Shown: positions 49,866 through 62,620, numbered from the stretch's first letter. The stretch: 64,000 nt of DNA from Chrysoperla carnea (GCF_905475395.1 NC_058338.1:70195435-70259434); one strand, 5' to 3'. Made by a program: numbers and translations. Notes: generated by a model not told the origin, from the sequence alone.

Positions 49866-51302
49866 TATTCATTCGTTGATAGTACTTTAGTTTTATAAGA
49901 CTAACACGGAGGTGCTTTTCTTTTGCTTTAGGTAAGAAAATTTATGTATTAGGTATGTGTATTGAAAACGTAAGATCTTAAATTTACATTTCTTCACGAT
50001 CTGATGAACTTGTTTTTTTTTTTTTTATTATACTTAAGCATTTTATCTTTTTTCTTCCTTATTTCCTATTATAACTACTTATCTGGTATAGTCCATCCTA
50101 GCAAAAAAAGCATTGCTTGTGAAGATTAGTTATCCAAGTCTGATTAGGTACAATGTTATCAGTCGTTTTGAAAATTGATAAAGTTCTCTATAGAGCTCTG
50201 ATAATAATACGGAAGAGCTAGGAAGAGAATAAGATGTTCAAATATTTTATATAGTATAATTTTAAAGACCGATTTCTCGGAGAATGCCAAATGACTTTAT
50301 CGTAAAATCCTACTTATTAACCATGCACTACAAAATGATATTGTAAACTAAAAAAAACACATGTGCCTTTTCGACTTTATTAGTAATCCTAAAATATTAT
50401 ATTTCCATGCGCTTCCACCATATAAGTAACATTTTTACAATGAACGCCAAAAGTTTCCCTGTATCTTTTACATTGGAGTAAAGTTTTAAAAATTTCTGTT
50501 CGAATTTTCAATTGCACTCAAAAAAAAAAAGTTTTAAGAATGTAGTTTTGTTGAATGACAGAAAGCTACGAGGACTTTTGAAATACATTGTATTAAAAGA
50601 AAAAAGACCGACTATAGATGTTTATCGATTTTATTACAGTTTGTGTGAAAACAATTTACATATAAATGTAAAAAATATTTATTTTGGAAAATAGATTTTT
50701 TTTTTTTAAATTGCAGTTTTTATTTTATACAAGAGGTAGAGAAAATAATTCTATTTTACTGTTTTCTGAAAATTTCAAATAAAATCTGAGATTAAGCACA
50801 CAATATAGAAGAAAGTAGCTATATTATCGTACCTTCTTTTAGTTAGGCACAATATTTGGTTTGTAAAGAGACAATTTGGTTTATTGAGACAAATTATCAA
50901 CATATTAAAAAACATAGTTTTCTAGGAGACCTACTAATGACACGATTCAGCTACCAAGTTGCTTAAATCGTACCACTAATTCAAAAATTTAATATTTAAA
51001 TATTTATCTTTGTCTATATTGCTTAAGTTCAGGTGCTAGTATTGTCGTAGTAGCCAATGCAATACAAAATTTTATCCAAATTTCCATCATCATTTAATTG
51101 CACAGTTATTGTATGTTCCTCTGATGTTGCTGATAGAAAGCGACGGTTCCTTATATTCTTCGCTAGTTTCACAATCTATTTTAATATTGTGCTTAAGGGT
51201 ATTTACTTTTACAACAACAATCTTATAAATTAGATTTCGTCTAATTACTGCTGAGATTATTTACTATAAAGAAATTTTGGATTATGAAAGTAAATACTTT
51301 CC
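49866..51302. other. Intergenic, no gene seen
   Basis: AT-rich. A GCGCTTCCACCAT word at 50409 is shared with family R7, hinting at a small fragment. No gene. Confidence 0.35.
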
Positions 51303-52490
51303 TACATGGTAAGAAATATTTTGCTAATATCACTATGTAAGTGTAGGCGTGATTGAAAAACTGTATGGTTTCGATGACTATAGATGATTTTACTATTAAA
51401 TGTATCGAAAAATGAACAATAGTTAGGGTTACAGACCTAAACTGACTGGTGATATCCACAATACTTCTGACGAATAGTACTATTTAAAACTGTAATGTCA
51501 CTGGTGCTACTAATGACATACCAGCAATGTTAATTAAAATTACAATATTGGAGATAATAATAATAGATGACGACCAGTGTGACAACAAACATAGCGTTTT
51601 CAAAAATACTGAATAGGATTGTAGTCCAACAAATGCGTATTATTAAACGTGCCAAAAATCATAGAGGGAAAAACAAGTAGCATTGTGACATATGCAATGT
51701 AGTATGAGACTTAAGATCGTACTGTCGAATTGAACTTACTATTTACTAATGTAAGTGACGCTAAAGTTTTTATGCAATACAGTATTTTAAGGTAGTACCT
51801 ACACGAAAGTGATATTCCAAGAATTTCTCAAAACTCAGAATATAAAATATTTAATTCATAATACACTTGCTGTTAAAATTAGAAGATGATTTACCATGCC
51901 ATACATGAGATATTAGCAATTAAAAGTGACGCAATTTGTACGTGTACATGGGAGAAGTGTATAAAAATACACAAATTTACAAATATTATATTTATTTACC
52001 AATGAATGACGTCCACCATCTCTATGAAAAACTAATATAATGTAGAATACTATATTTAGAAAATATATAAATAAAAATAAAAATTATTTACCATATAGTT
52101 TCGATAAAAAACTTAAATAAATAACTCGTTTTAGCGATGATTTTTGTGGAAAAGATATGAAGACTAATGTTAAAGGCATATGTCATAGTGTGTGTATTTA
52201 TATGTATACTAGAAACAGTAGTAAGGAACTACAGTCTTTTGAAAATAATATATGGTATATGTATAATAGTCATAGCACAGTTAACGCACTGAATGATAGT
52301 ATTAGTCCAAAACTTTTTGACTGGACGGTCGCGGAGGAACTACCTTAAATAACGATATAGTTATGAATCTTTCAGCAATATTATATAGAGTACTATCAAA
52401 TACTTTTTGAGTATCTGTCACTATACCTATCATACTAGCATTGTAATAAACGCCATGCATTTCTTATCGTGTACCTCTTAGTTAAAGATA
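51303..52490. mobile_element. Long MITE of family R10 (about 1.2 kb)
   Basis: The left end CATGGTAAGAAATATTTTGC and the right end GCCATGCATTTCTTATCGTG are inverted, matching the ACACGGTAAGAAAT end of 34575-34840. Internal blocks AACTGACTGGTGATATCCAC and CTGTAATGTCACTGGTGCTA recur at 58089-58262. Open frames inside are short and unrelated to transposases, so it is non-autonomous. Confidence 0.65.
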
Positions 52491-52699
52491 CTTAAATATA
52501 CGATTTAAAAACCCTATATATTTTTGAAGAACCGAAGTAATAAACCCAGTTCCGATCCTAAACATAAACAAGGCTCAAAAATAATTATTCAAAAAAAGTA
52601 ACAATTTCTTTTAATTTTCAAACACATGAACTGTGCTTTTATAAAACAATGCAGAAAGTTTATGCCACTGAAGCTACCAGCCGCTGGTAGATCTATAAT

Positions 52700-53070
52700 C
52701 AATAAAATAATAATGAATAAATGGGAATTTTTAATTGGAACTTTAAAGTTAATGGAAATTTTTTTCTTCTGGTTATTTTTGTATGTACTTGTTCCTTGAA
52801 GTGTACAGAAGAGTCCCAGGTGATTGACCTGACGTATCGACCTTTAAAAAAGGTCTGGCGTCTCTTGACCTTGAATAAATCGGTGAAATTCGAAATTTTG
52901 CCTCTCAAGTTTATAGGAATTTTGTTATATTTTTGTCGTTGACATATAATTGTTTCTCGAAGTGTACAGAAGAGGTCTGAGTTGATGGACACCTTGAACT
53001 TAAATAATAAATCGATGAAATTCGACTTTTCTGCTTTCAAATTAATGGGAATTTTTTTTTCGGTTTTTGA
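52700..53070. repeat. Local direct duplication
   Basis: Two units: 52720-52890, then about 52910-53060. Shared words are ATGGGAATTTTT, GAAGTGTACAGAAGAG, CCTTGAA, AATAAATCGxTGAAATTCGA and TTTCAAATTAATGGGAATTT-like flanks. Both strands are open over parts of it, but the units differ by indels, so coding is unlikely. Confidence 0.55.
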
Positions 53071-54135
53071 TCAAACTCTACTAAATTTTTATTCACTTGC
53101 AAATATCGTTTTTAAAAGATGTCATTTCAAAATTTTGCTGGAGCATTGGCGGGTAATGTTTAGTGTTGCCTGTGAAGAAAAAAAATGACTATATTATTTG
53201 AAATCTACTAAGTGTAACACTATCCTATGTCCCGATGTGATATATTAAAATCGTGGATTTCACTTAAAATTGTTTTTTATTATAATTTTCCATACGGACA
53301 AAATGGTTTAATATGATCTCCTTATAAATTGTGTAATACTGTAATCCTAAGAGATATATTTATCCTGTGTAAGAAGATTATCTGTGCACATGTCAAATAA
53401 TAATTTATAATGATGATAAATTATGAATATTATCGTCAACATTATCTATGTATTGTTATTATAAACAATCTTACATAACATGGCAGGTGTGTTGGGAAAA
53501 CTCGATAAGAAGAATTTAAGAAATAAGAAGAATTCTTAAAGAAAATGAAATACTATCAAATTGAAAAAAGAAATTTACAATAAAATAAAAAATACCATAG
53601 GATGTTTTTCCTGCCGAATTCATAAATATAAGCTTGGTAATAGCAAAAATGCAATTTTACTTCTGGCTCGAGTGTAAAATTTATGGAAATCGAGTTGGTT
53701 GATTTTCGTATTTTTACAATATTTTTTTCAACTGTCCATTCAAAAAAAAGAAACACTATTACATTTTTCAATTCTTTCGACAGGTACAAACATCCTGTCC
53801 TTTATTTTTACGTATTGTACTGTTATTGACTTTCTTTTAACGTAAGTACGTTCTATGTACTTCATAAAATGACGGACAAAAAAAATCATACAAATTTTTC
53901 TTCATCATGGGCTTACTTATTTTCATTATTTTTTCAAAAACAACATGATTTTTGTTTTTTTTTTTTTTCAATACAGAGTAGAATTTTTACGTACATGAGC
54001 TAAATAAAATGAAAATTTTGGCTTCCCGAATCCAAAAGAAATAAAATTGAAATCGACTAACTATATTGACTTCAAAAGCTTTATGTTTTGTAAAAGTATA
54101 TTTTTTATTTTTTAATCGAATCTTTTATATTGTAC
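53071..54135. other. Intergenic, no gene seen
   Basis: AT-rich. The open frame on the minus strand at 53556-53789 has no recognisable motif. Confidence 0.35.
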
Positions 54136-54575
54136 TAGCCTGATACCCGCTCGTTTCACTGGGCTTAAAAGTAAAAAACACCGCTTTATAGTGTATATCA
54201 AGAGAGGTTGGAGGCTAACCTCTCTTGATATACACAGTTTTCAATTTTGTTAAATGTAAGTCATAATTCATTGAGTATATCAGAAAAGTTTGCCATCAAT
54301 GGTTTGATATTTACTATTTTAAATTTTTAATACTTTAATTTATGGTTCAAAATGATGATTATAGACCTGCTCCATCTATAGTCATCACTTTGATCTATAA
54401 ATTACAGATTTATGTAAAAATTTAAATTAGTAAATGTCAGATTAATTTTTCTTTTTTTTTAATATAACTTTATAAATTATAGCTCATGTGCTATTCTGAA
54501 GTATGAGCTATATTGCTGTAACAAGCAAACAAACAAACAAACATTCTTTCACATTTATAATATATAGAGATATAG
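54136..54575 (+). repeat. LINE-type 3' repeat fragment containing a perfect hairpin
   Basis: Starts ACTAGCCTGATACCCGCTCG and ends CAAACAAACAAACATTCTTT, ATTTATAATATATAGAGA. TAGCCTGATACCCGCTCG and the tail GCTATATTGCTGTAACAAGC-(AAAC)n are words seen in insect retroposon 3' regions. Inside, 54191-54209 and 54217-54235 form a perfect 19-bp stem with a 7-nt loop. Confidence 0.6.
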
Positions 54576-55124
54576 AGATAATCTATTTTCCAACGAGTAT
54601 TCTTTCTTATCGTATCAAGTCTAACGTATCAATATTTATTAAACAAAAAAAATGACAAGCAATGATTTTATAAATGATGTATTTGCCATATAATATAAAA
54701 ACTGTCAAAAGTTATATCATTTTTTTCATCAAGGTCATACTCTTTTCTGAAATAGTAAGAGTTTTTCATATCAATAATTTTTAATGTTTTTATTGACATA
54801 TATAACAGAAAACAGACGAAACTTGACATATATGACAGAAAACAGACGAAATGTGTATAGAAAAAACGAAGAAAGCTTTTTGACTACTACAAAGAAATTA
54901 ATGAACCTTGTAGGTATAGCAAAAAAAAATTTATTTTTTTTTGGAAATATGTTGATGCATTATTCAGATATGATTTTTTTTACCGTTTGAATGGGGAAAA
55001 ATGAATAAACAAATATTTTCACATTTCTTTATCGTACAATTCTTATTAAATTCTTTCTTTTGAATATTTTTTCATGTTGGTATACGCCTATAAATATTTT
55101 TCACTTCTGTATACTAAAACTAGT
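54576..55124. other. Intergenic, no gene seen
   Basis: AT-rich. A short direct repeat ACATATAACAGAAAACAGAC / ACATATGACAGAAAACAGAC at 54798-54850 gives a repetitive open frame that I do not treat as a gene. Confidence 0.35.
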
Positions 55125-55610
55125 TCCAGGCAATTATAACTCGTTTTGGCAATTATAACCCTAAACGAGTAGTTTTTGAAGAACTTTTTTTTTTAAAGAA
55201 GACTAAATTTGCGACAATATGAGACTAGAATCGTCTCAGTAGTTCCCGTTGTTTCCGAGATAAATCCTTTCAAAATTTATCATTTTTTCTTATTTCGCAA
55301 TTTTTTGCAATATTATATCGTTTTGAATGAATTTTGAGCCTGAACAACACTAGCAGAACACTTCGTCGGGGGCAAGTGGAACGACTTCCCGCTAGAGTAG
55401 CTTGAAATACTACTGAATATTGCAAAAAATTGCGAAGTTAGAAAAAATGATGAAATTTCAACAGCTTTTTCTCGGAAATTATTGGATCTTTAGTGACGAT
55501 TCTAGTCTCATATTGTTGCAAATTTAGTCTACTTTAAAAACATCTTAAAAAGGTATTTCAAAAACTACCCTTTTAGGGTTATAATTGACAAAATCTGAAA
55601 AAAAAACTAA
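55125..55610. mobile_element. Foldback element with arms of about 170 bp
   Basis: Left arm words AATTATAACCCTAAACGAGT, GAGACTAGAATCGTCTCA and TCGCAATTTTTTGCAATATT are repeated in reverse on the right as ATATTGCAAAAAATTGCGAA, ACGATTCTAGTCTCATATTG and CCCTTTTAGGGTTATAATTG. The unpaired centre (about 55310-55430) is GC-richer. No transposase. Confidence 0.7.
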
Positions 55611-55634
55611 AATTTTCTCGCGTTTTTTTATTTT

Positions 55635-55950
55635 TGACAAAGTTGCGTTCGTCGCTCGAGGTCACAAACTTGGATTATTCATTAGGACAACATCATAAAC
55701 AATTCTGCTAAAAATCAGAACGACCGGATTTTACGTTAGCTCTGATGTATAAACTTACGTCAATAAATTTTGAAAGGCTTTATCTTGAAAAGTATTGGGT
55801 CTGCAGAAAAGTTTTATCAAAAAACTAGTCCTTTAGAGTTAAATTTGCGTTCGGCGCTCGAGATCACAAACTTGTCTCAGTAACAAGTCGGCAAAAAATC
55901 AGAATTACCGGATTTGATGCGTACTGTAATGCACAAAGTTACATGTAATA
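55635..55950 (+). repeat. Two direct copies of repeat R9
   Basis: Units at 55641-55760 and 55848-55950 share TTGCGTTCGxCGCTCGAGxT, CACAAACTTG, AAAAATCAGAA and ACCGGATTTxA. A third copy lies inverted at 62895-63030. Confidence 0.6.
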
Positions 55951-56199
55951 AATTGATTCACTAGATGAAAAGCCAACGTACGAACGATTATGTTTTGAAA
56001 TTTTGAAAGCGGCTGAAAGGGAATAAAATCTTAAAGCCATAAATTTTCAGGAATAGAAAGAGATTATTACCCAAATATTCAAAGTGAATATTAAAATGAG
56101 AAAAAGTTGTTTGAAAAACAAGATAGAATGCTCTAGAAAATTTCAAACTTTTTCAAGCGTTGGGAAGCATGAAAGCTATTTGACACTAATTTTCATAAC

Positions 56200-56308
56200 C
56201 ACTGCCTCGCTTCCGCAGATGACAAAAAAACATCTATTTGACTACAAGCTCATGCTAAAATTTTTCGGGTGAAATGATCCACTAGGAGTCCTGTTGAAAA
56301 GAGGATGG

Positions 56309-56347
<39 letters not shown>

Positions 56348-56425
56348 CATCTTTTTAAACATGATTCCTGGTGAGTCATTTCACCCAAAAATTTTTGGCA
56401 TGGGTTTGTAGTTAATATGTAAAAA
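56200..56425. repeat. Inverted repeat with a (TA)n centre
   Basis: The left arm has ACTACAAGCTCATGCTAAAA, TTTTTCGGGTGAAATGAT and AGGAGTCCTGTTGAAAAGAG. The right arm has the reverse: CTTTTTAAACATGATTCCTG, GAGTCATTTCACCCAAAAAT and GGCATGGGTTTGTAGTT. The centre 56313-56344 is about 16 TA units. A hairpin-like element with an expanded simple repeat at its loop. Confidence 0.7.
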
Positions 56426-58088
56426 TTTTTTCAAATTCATGGCCTCAAAATTTCATTTATAACGATTTACTACATATATGGAGGTGTTGTGGCATACTTA
56501 AAGAGTTTTTTCATAAGTTAATATCAAAAAAGAGTTTCATGTTCGTCATATCTACACTGAAATAATAAAAAATTGTTGCAAAAAATCTTAAATATTTTAT
56601 TTAATCCGCATAGTTTGTCTTGAAATAGATACTACAGAAAGAATTTTAATATTCTGTAAAGTTGAAATTTTTTACATTTATATAAATATATTTAATATAA
56701 ATTTAATATTTATATTTTGTATTTGAAGACCAAAAAAAAAAAAACATTGAAATAGCTTTTTTTCGAAAAAACTTTCAGATCCATAATTTGTCCCGTATAT
56801 ACACAATAATAATTATTCCAAAGTTATTTAAGTAGTAACACAATGTAAGGGTGATATTGAGAGAACTGCCTCGCCAGTTAAAAATTGATGAATATTTGCT
56901 GTCTAATTATAGTTAATCGATTCTCCAACACAGCACCAAACAAAGCGGCAACATAACTAAAGTAATGCAGCTCTCTTAAAATTGCCTTGGTCTGTATTGT
57001 CGAACAACCTAACAACTTTGACAATCTAACAAATTTTTAGCTATGAAAAATTAATGTGTGTTGGTTTTAAGACTTTTAGTAAATTCCCTCGATGATATTG
57101 AAATGAATTCTAGATTTAATTTATTTTTGAAATTTGGAATTGGAGATTAAATTTGTTTCACTCCGTACGTAGTGGTATCAATAGGTATAAAATAGAATCA
57201 AAGCTTGCCACTTGCCCTCATGTCAATATTACGTCAGATAAAAACTATTTTATCTTATTTTGAAATCGATACTTTTATTGCTTCCTTTCGAGGGAAAGTG
57301 TAAATAATAAAGACTTAAAAATTGCTTAAATACTTACCATTACATAAAATACATTTAATTTTTAAAATTTTTTGTATCAACTTTTTTCTTACTACACCAA
57401 ACGTGACAGAGACTACTAAGTCACATCGGTGTAAAAATTACTGGACAATATTGTATGATTTTGTTATATCAAGCAAATAGTTTCTGAGCCTACGATCTAA
57501 ATACTTAATTCAAGAGATAAGATAAGAAAATATTTACGGTTTGGGATTCTTTTAAAGCCCCTCTCAAGTGATGTATAATATACTATCTCATAAAACCCTT
57601 TTCCTAAGAATTAATACCCGTAGGCAAGAATAATCAGAATCTATATTTTCAGAAATACTCAATCATATCCAATTACGGACTAATTTTTTATCCTTATCAT
57701 TAACGTCAATTTAATCAGCTAATTTATTTGATATGTTTATTTGTTTTCGTCGAAATACAAGTTCTATTTCATTTTAACGTGTTTTTTTTTTTTTTCAAAA
57801 TTTTCTAATGTATTTTTAATTCGAAATACATTTTGAAGCATCATCGTGGTACTAAACAGTAAACTTAGTTACGTTTGATGAATGGTGTTAAAAAAATAAT
57901 ATAAATTATAATGGTGCACACCAATGGGACATTATTGTGGAAATTTAAATAGATAAATGTATATAGAGTGATCCAATAAATTAGATAAACGTGTTTTTAT
58001 TAAATTTTAAGAATTGTATTACTATCCCCCTAAAAATATCTGACAATTCTCTTTTCATCTTTTTCCAAGCGTGATAGAAATTTGACCT
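56426..58088. other. Intergenic, no gene seen
   Basis: AT-rich with scattered A runs and a moderately complex patch at 56820-57000. No coding frame or recognisable element. Confidence 0.35.
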
Positions 58089-58262
58089 ACACGGTAAGAA
58101 ATTTTTTGCCGATATCATTATGTAAGTATAGGCGGGAACGTGATACTGAATGGTTTCGATGGCATTGATTTGCTATAACTGACTGGTGATATCCACAATT
58201 TTTCTGGCGAATAGCACTATTGAACACTGTAATGTCACTGGTGCTACTAAAGCGTTTATGTA
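58089..58262. repeat. R10 MITE fragment
   Basis: Left end ACACGGTAAGAAATTTTTTG, then GGTTTCGATGGC, AACTGACTGGTGATATCCAC and CTGTAATGTCACTGGTGCTA, as in 51303-52490. It is cut off on the right where the R1 copy begins. Confidence 0.65.
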
Positions 58263-58265
58263 ATA

Positions 58266-58805
58266 TGCAAGGTATACTAAGTTTAGTCCCAAGTTTGTAA
58301 CGCTTAAAAATATTGATGCTACGAACAAAATTTTGGAATAGGTGTTCATAAAATCATCTAATTAGTCCATTTTCGGTTGTACGTCCGTCCATCCATCTGT
58401 CAACTTGATAACTCAAAAACAAAAAAAGATATCAAACTGAAATTTTTACAGCGTACTCAGGACGTAAAAATTGAGGTCGAGTTCGTAAATGAGCAACATA
58501 GGTCAATTAGGTGTTGGATCCGTAGGATCCATCTTGTAAACCGTAAGAGATAGAACAAAAGTTTAAATGTAAAATTATTTGTTATAAACAAATAAACAAC
58601 TTTTGTTTGAAATATTTTTTCGTAAACATCACTGTTTACCCGTGACAGTGCAAATTATGCGTAAATTGTATAGTATGTATTATATGGGAATATCATTTAT
58701 GTATGTGTGACATGTATAGATATATGTGTAATGTGATAGAGTAATCAACACTGTCTATGCATGGTATTTCAAAAATTAACTCAGTCAATTGTTTGTTTTC
58801 ACTTA
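58266..58805 (-). repeat. Repeat family R1 copy, minus orientation
   Basis: Read on the plus strand it runs from CAAGGTATACTAAGTTTAGT through CATTTTCGGTTGTACGTCCG and GGATCCGTAGGATCC (altered core) to CAATTGTTTGTTTTCACTT. The only near full-length copy in this orientation. It abuts or interrupts an R10 element. Confidence 0.75.
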
Positions 58806-59202
58806 TTCATTCTAATTTTTCTAAAAATTTATTGAATATGAGACCATCCTATATTTATTTATTATGTTACATAATTTAAATATTTATGTTTTAGATACTT
58901 TACCAGCTAAACATAATATTTAAATAATCACTAAATTATGCAAATATCAGAGGAAAATATCTTGACATAGACCATTAAAAATTTAAAAATGTAAATGTTC
59001 TTTTTGTGTTTGGATATAATGAAGTTTGAAAGTGTATGAAAAAGAAAAAAAATGAAATGTAAAAAAAATAAAATATTATTTTCATTTCAAGACATGAATA
59101 AATATTTAAAATCATAACTTACATATTTAAAATATGAAATTAAGCATAAATGTTTCATGATTCTATCTTTATACAAGCTATTGCAAAATTATGATTTCGA
59201 AA
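58806..59202. other. AT-rich spacer, no gene seen
   Basis: Nothing recognisable apart from A-rich runs. Confidence 0.35.
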
Positions 59203-59524
59203 CATACAGAATGTTCGATTTATCTAGACATATAAATATCACGAGTATGACAGAGTACATGCGTTAAGCAATGCATCTAAGTAAGAGGTATTATAAGTGT
59301 TACATGAAATTGCAAAAGTGACTTGTATTGTGGCTTATCTGTTGTAGTTCATCTATTCAACTAGGAAACTCCCACTCTCCAAGCGTCTTACAACTATCTC
59401 AACGCATAACGAAGCTTCAACACACGTATATAATACCTCTCACTCAGATGCATTGCTTGACGAATGTATTCTTTCATAATCGTGATATTTATAAGTCTAG
59501 ATGTAAATCGAACATTCTATATAG
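59203..59524. mobile_element. Foldback element with arms of about 95 bp
   Basis: Left arm AGAATGTTCGATTTATCTAG, ATAAATATCACGA, GCAATGCATCTAAGTAAGAG; right arm CTCTCACTCAGATGCATTGC, TCGTGATATTTATAAG, CTAGATGTAAATCGAACATT. The arms are about 85-90% complementary by eye and flank a unique centre (about 59305-59425). The open frame that overlaps it is not convincing as a gene. Confidence 0.7.
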
Positions 59525-59696
59525 TAAAACAAAGAAAATCATTCATCTGAACGATTAGTTCAGATGATTATATATAATATATTTTTTTCAAATTCTGGTT
59601 ATCCTATCTACATAATATAACTGCCTACTAGAGTTCTACACTTCGTTGTTAAGCAACTTGTAGTGAGCTGAAAATAATAGTTATAAAGACATTATA

Positions 59697-60227
59697 TTAA
59701 GGTAGTACGAGCACCAAGGCAATTTTAGATTTAGGGTTAAAATTACTCGTATATTATTTTCAACTTCGATGATAATTAATAACTTCATGGATGTGGACGA
59801 AAAATAAGAATAAAATTTCTCGATATCTGCCTTAGTTTTCAAAATATCGAAAGTTAAATAATTAAACAAAATTATCAATTTTCAATTTTTTGAAAATTAC
59901 TCCAGATATCGAAAAATTAAATCTTACTTTTCGTCTTATATTGTAACAAAATTCGCCATCAAAATTTAAAAAAATATATTTTTAAAATTTGTATTCCCAC
60001 TACCGTGCTCATACTTCCTTAATTAGTCGGACACAACGGTTTACTTTGTTTTCAATAATTTTAAGAGTTTTTTTATAATTTCAACTGGATAGTTTTGGAG
60101 AAATGTATATCATCCATTTACCGTTTTATCATAATATCATAATGTTAAATATGCCTTTCAGAATTGATTTAGACTTAGTCCAACTTCATATAAAAAAATC
60201 AAGCGTTTATTTAAAATTGCCTTGATG
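59697..60227. repeat. TIR element R6, copy 2
   Basis: Left end TTAAGGTAGTACGAGCACCA then AGGCAATTTTA. Inverted ends occur twice on the right: ACCGTGCTCATACTTCCTTAA (near 60002-60022) and AAAATTGCCTTGATGCTCGC (near 60214). Shares GTCGGACACAACGG with 7018-7416. It may be two overlapping or nested elements. Confidence 0.6.
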
Positions 60228-62035
60228 CTCGCTGTGCAAAGTTCAAAATATTGAATTTTTTCAAAAGAAAAAAAAATTGGTATTTTTTGAACAGTTTTGA
60301 GCAAAAAAGTAGTCGTATGACCTTTTTATCTAGACGCTTAGTTTTCGAAACAAAAATTTTTGAAAATTAAAAAATGCAATGTTCGATTTTTTCAATAGAG
60401 GGATTTCGCTTTTTTTTCGTTGCTGGAAATGCTAAAAATATGGAAGAGCTGGATGCAGTATATGAATTTTTAAATTGATAAGAATTCTTAAATATTAATT
60501 ACTGAGTAAAAATATATAACACCTATAATGAAGTTTATTGAGCGAAAAATACAATTTTTCAAATATCTTTTTAGAGAAAAAAAATCTAGTTGATTAATAA
60601 AACCATTTAAAAGTGAACTTTTGCCTCTCGCCAATTTAGTTTACATACGAACAACTATATTGCGAAGAATGCTTTCGAGTCCTTTCTAAAGTTCGATAGT
60701 TCGATGTAGAAAAGTAGTTGTAGTTGTAATTTTCTGTATGATACAATAATCTTCATATATTTTCTGAATTAATGTTTTCCTCTTTTTAAATCCATTTGTG
60801 AACGTACTATACATGGACGCATGTTACATTCACCATTAAAATTTCACATAAATGTATACTGCTTTTTATATCCTTTGTTTTACAATCGACATAAAAATTT
60901 CTATTTGTCTTAATACATATAAAATAGGTCAAATTTTTTACGGTTTTAAAATTTTTATTTTTAAATTTATTTTTTTAAATTAAAATTATATCTCATCTAT
61001 TCATATAAATATTTGATGTAGTTTTTAGCCAAGCCATCCGTTTTTTTTTTTGTTATAAAATAAAAAATCTTGTAGTAATGATTTCATGTGATAGAAACCT
61101 AAGCAAATACACGTTGATACTTTAGATTGAAATAAATTTTCAAATCATAGGTATTTTAACAAATTTATAGAGGCTTATTGATGTTACATTATCTCTTTTT
61201 GTTAGCCACCTTAACAAATCATCTTTTGCATTCTCATTGCATGTTTATAAATTAATCACATATTAATTTATGTCTTTAGTTTATCAAAAATTGTTTTTGC
61301 TTCCCCATTTTGGGTTTATTATTTATTTTATTCTATTTACTATACTTATTATCAAATTTTATCCGATTTTAAAACTAAATTTAATTTATTTGAGGGAAAA
61401 TATCTACATTTCTTAAGCATGATTCCTGATGAATTCTTATAAAATGGTTATATTTCAGTACTACCCAAGGGTTAAAAAGATGCAGTTAGGAAATCGACTG
61501 CGTTTCAAATAGCTCTTAAATAGTTTTTGCTTCATTGGGCTTTTTTTAAATATCGCTTATCATAAAAATTATGTTTTTGTATCTATAAGAGACTTTTTTT
61601 AGCGAGCGCTTCGTCAATACGTTATATAATCATCGACATTGGTGCTATAATTTATCGGAGAACAAAGGCAATAGGCAGATTAAACACTTGAATTTCTTGA
61701 TCAATTTTTATGATCGCAAATGTTTATGATTTAATTTGTTATTCATGATTGCTTTTTATTGAGTTAAATTATACAAGAAAATTTTTATATTAAAATAATA
61801 ATAAAAGTTTTACGAATAATAATTCTGACAATAAAATTTGTAAAAAGCTAATCTATGGATTTAAGAGCTATTTCGTCACATCCTATATTATATTAAAATT
61901 ATTAGAATATATTGTTATATAGCTCAAAAAAAGACTTCCCTTTAACATAGATATCTAGACTATTCTGATTATTTTTGGTCACGTGTAAAGCATATAATTA
62001 CGATTATAATTTTTGTATATAACTGTTAACACGCT
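60228..62035. other. Intergenic, no gene seen
   Basis: AT-rich with many T or A runs and no long open frame. Nothing recognisable. Confidence 0.4.
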
Positions 62036-62039
62036 TTTA

Positions 62040-62620
62040 TTAGCTTCATACGCATGTTAGTATGTTGCTATGTTAGTATGTTAGAATGTAACGGAAACTT
62101 TGATTTTTACTCCCCTCAAAACGTCGAATTAACATGAAATTTGGCTTATTTATCAAAGATCGATGACAATATAATAATTTAATAAGTTTATTCGATTATC
62201 CTGATCAGGATTTTCAGGCATAACGATTTCCATATCTGAAAATATATACATTTATTTGCGCTTCCATCATATTTTTACTGAATCTTTGATAAATAACTAA
62301 AAATCACAAAATAAATAATAGTTTAAAAAAACTAAAAAACACGCGTTTGTAACTAGCTGAACTAAAAAGTACAAAATAATTTCTTTAAATTAAAAAATCA
62401 TTTTATCATAAAAAAGCGTGAGTGCTTTTTAAGATATTTTATAATGACTTTACTTTTACCAATATCTGTCTATAAAATATTTACAATAATTGAAACTAAG
62501 CATCCCACGTTTTTTTACGTTAAGAAAATTTTTTGAATTAAAAGAAATAATTTTCTACCTTTTAGTTCAGTTAGTTACAAAAGCTTGTTTCTTATGTTAA
62601 ACTATTATTGTTCACCATTT
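62040..62620 (-). repeat. Repeat family R7, copy 2 (foldback)
   Basis: GATGACAATATAATAATTTA, ATTATCCTGATCAGGAT and TTTGCGCTTCCATCAT are the reverse of blocks at 23740-23860. Internal inverted words AAACACGCGTTTGTAACTAG (62338) and TAGTTACAAAAGCTTGTTTC (about 62572) form arms. A direct GTTAGTATGTT triplication sits at 62056-62090. Confidence 0.6.

Noticed and set aside
54191-54235. miRNA precursor
   Set aside because: The stem is perfect and short, and it is inside a repeat; there is no flanking lower stem as in Drosha substrates.
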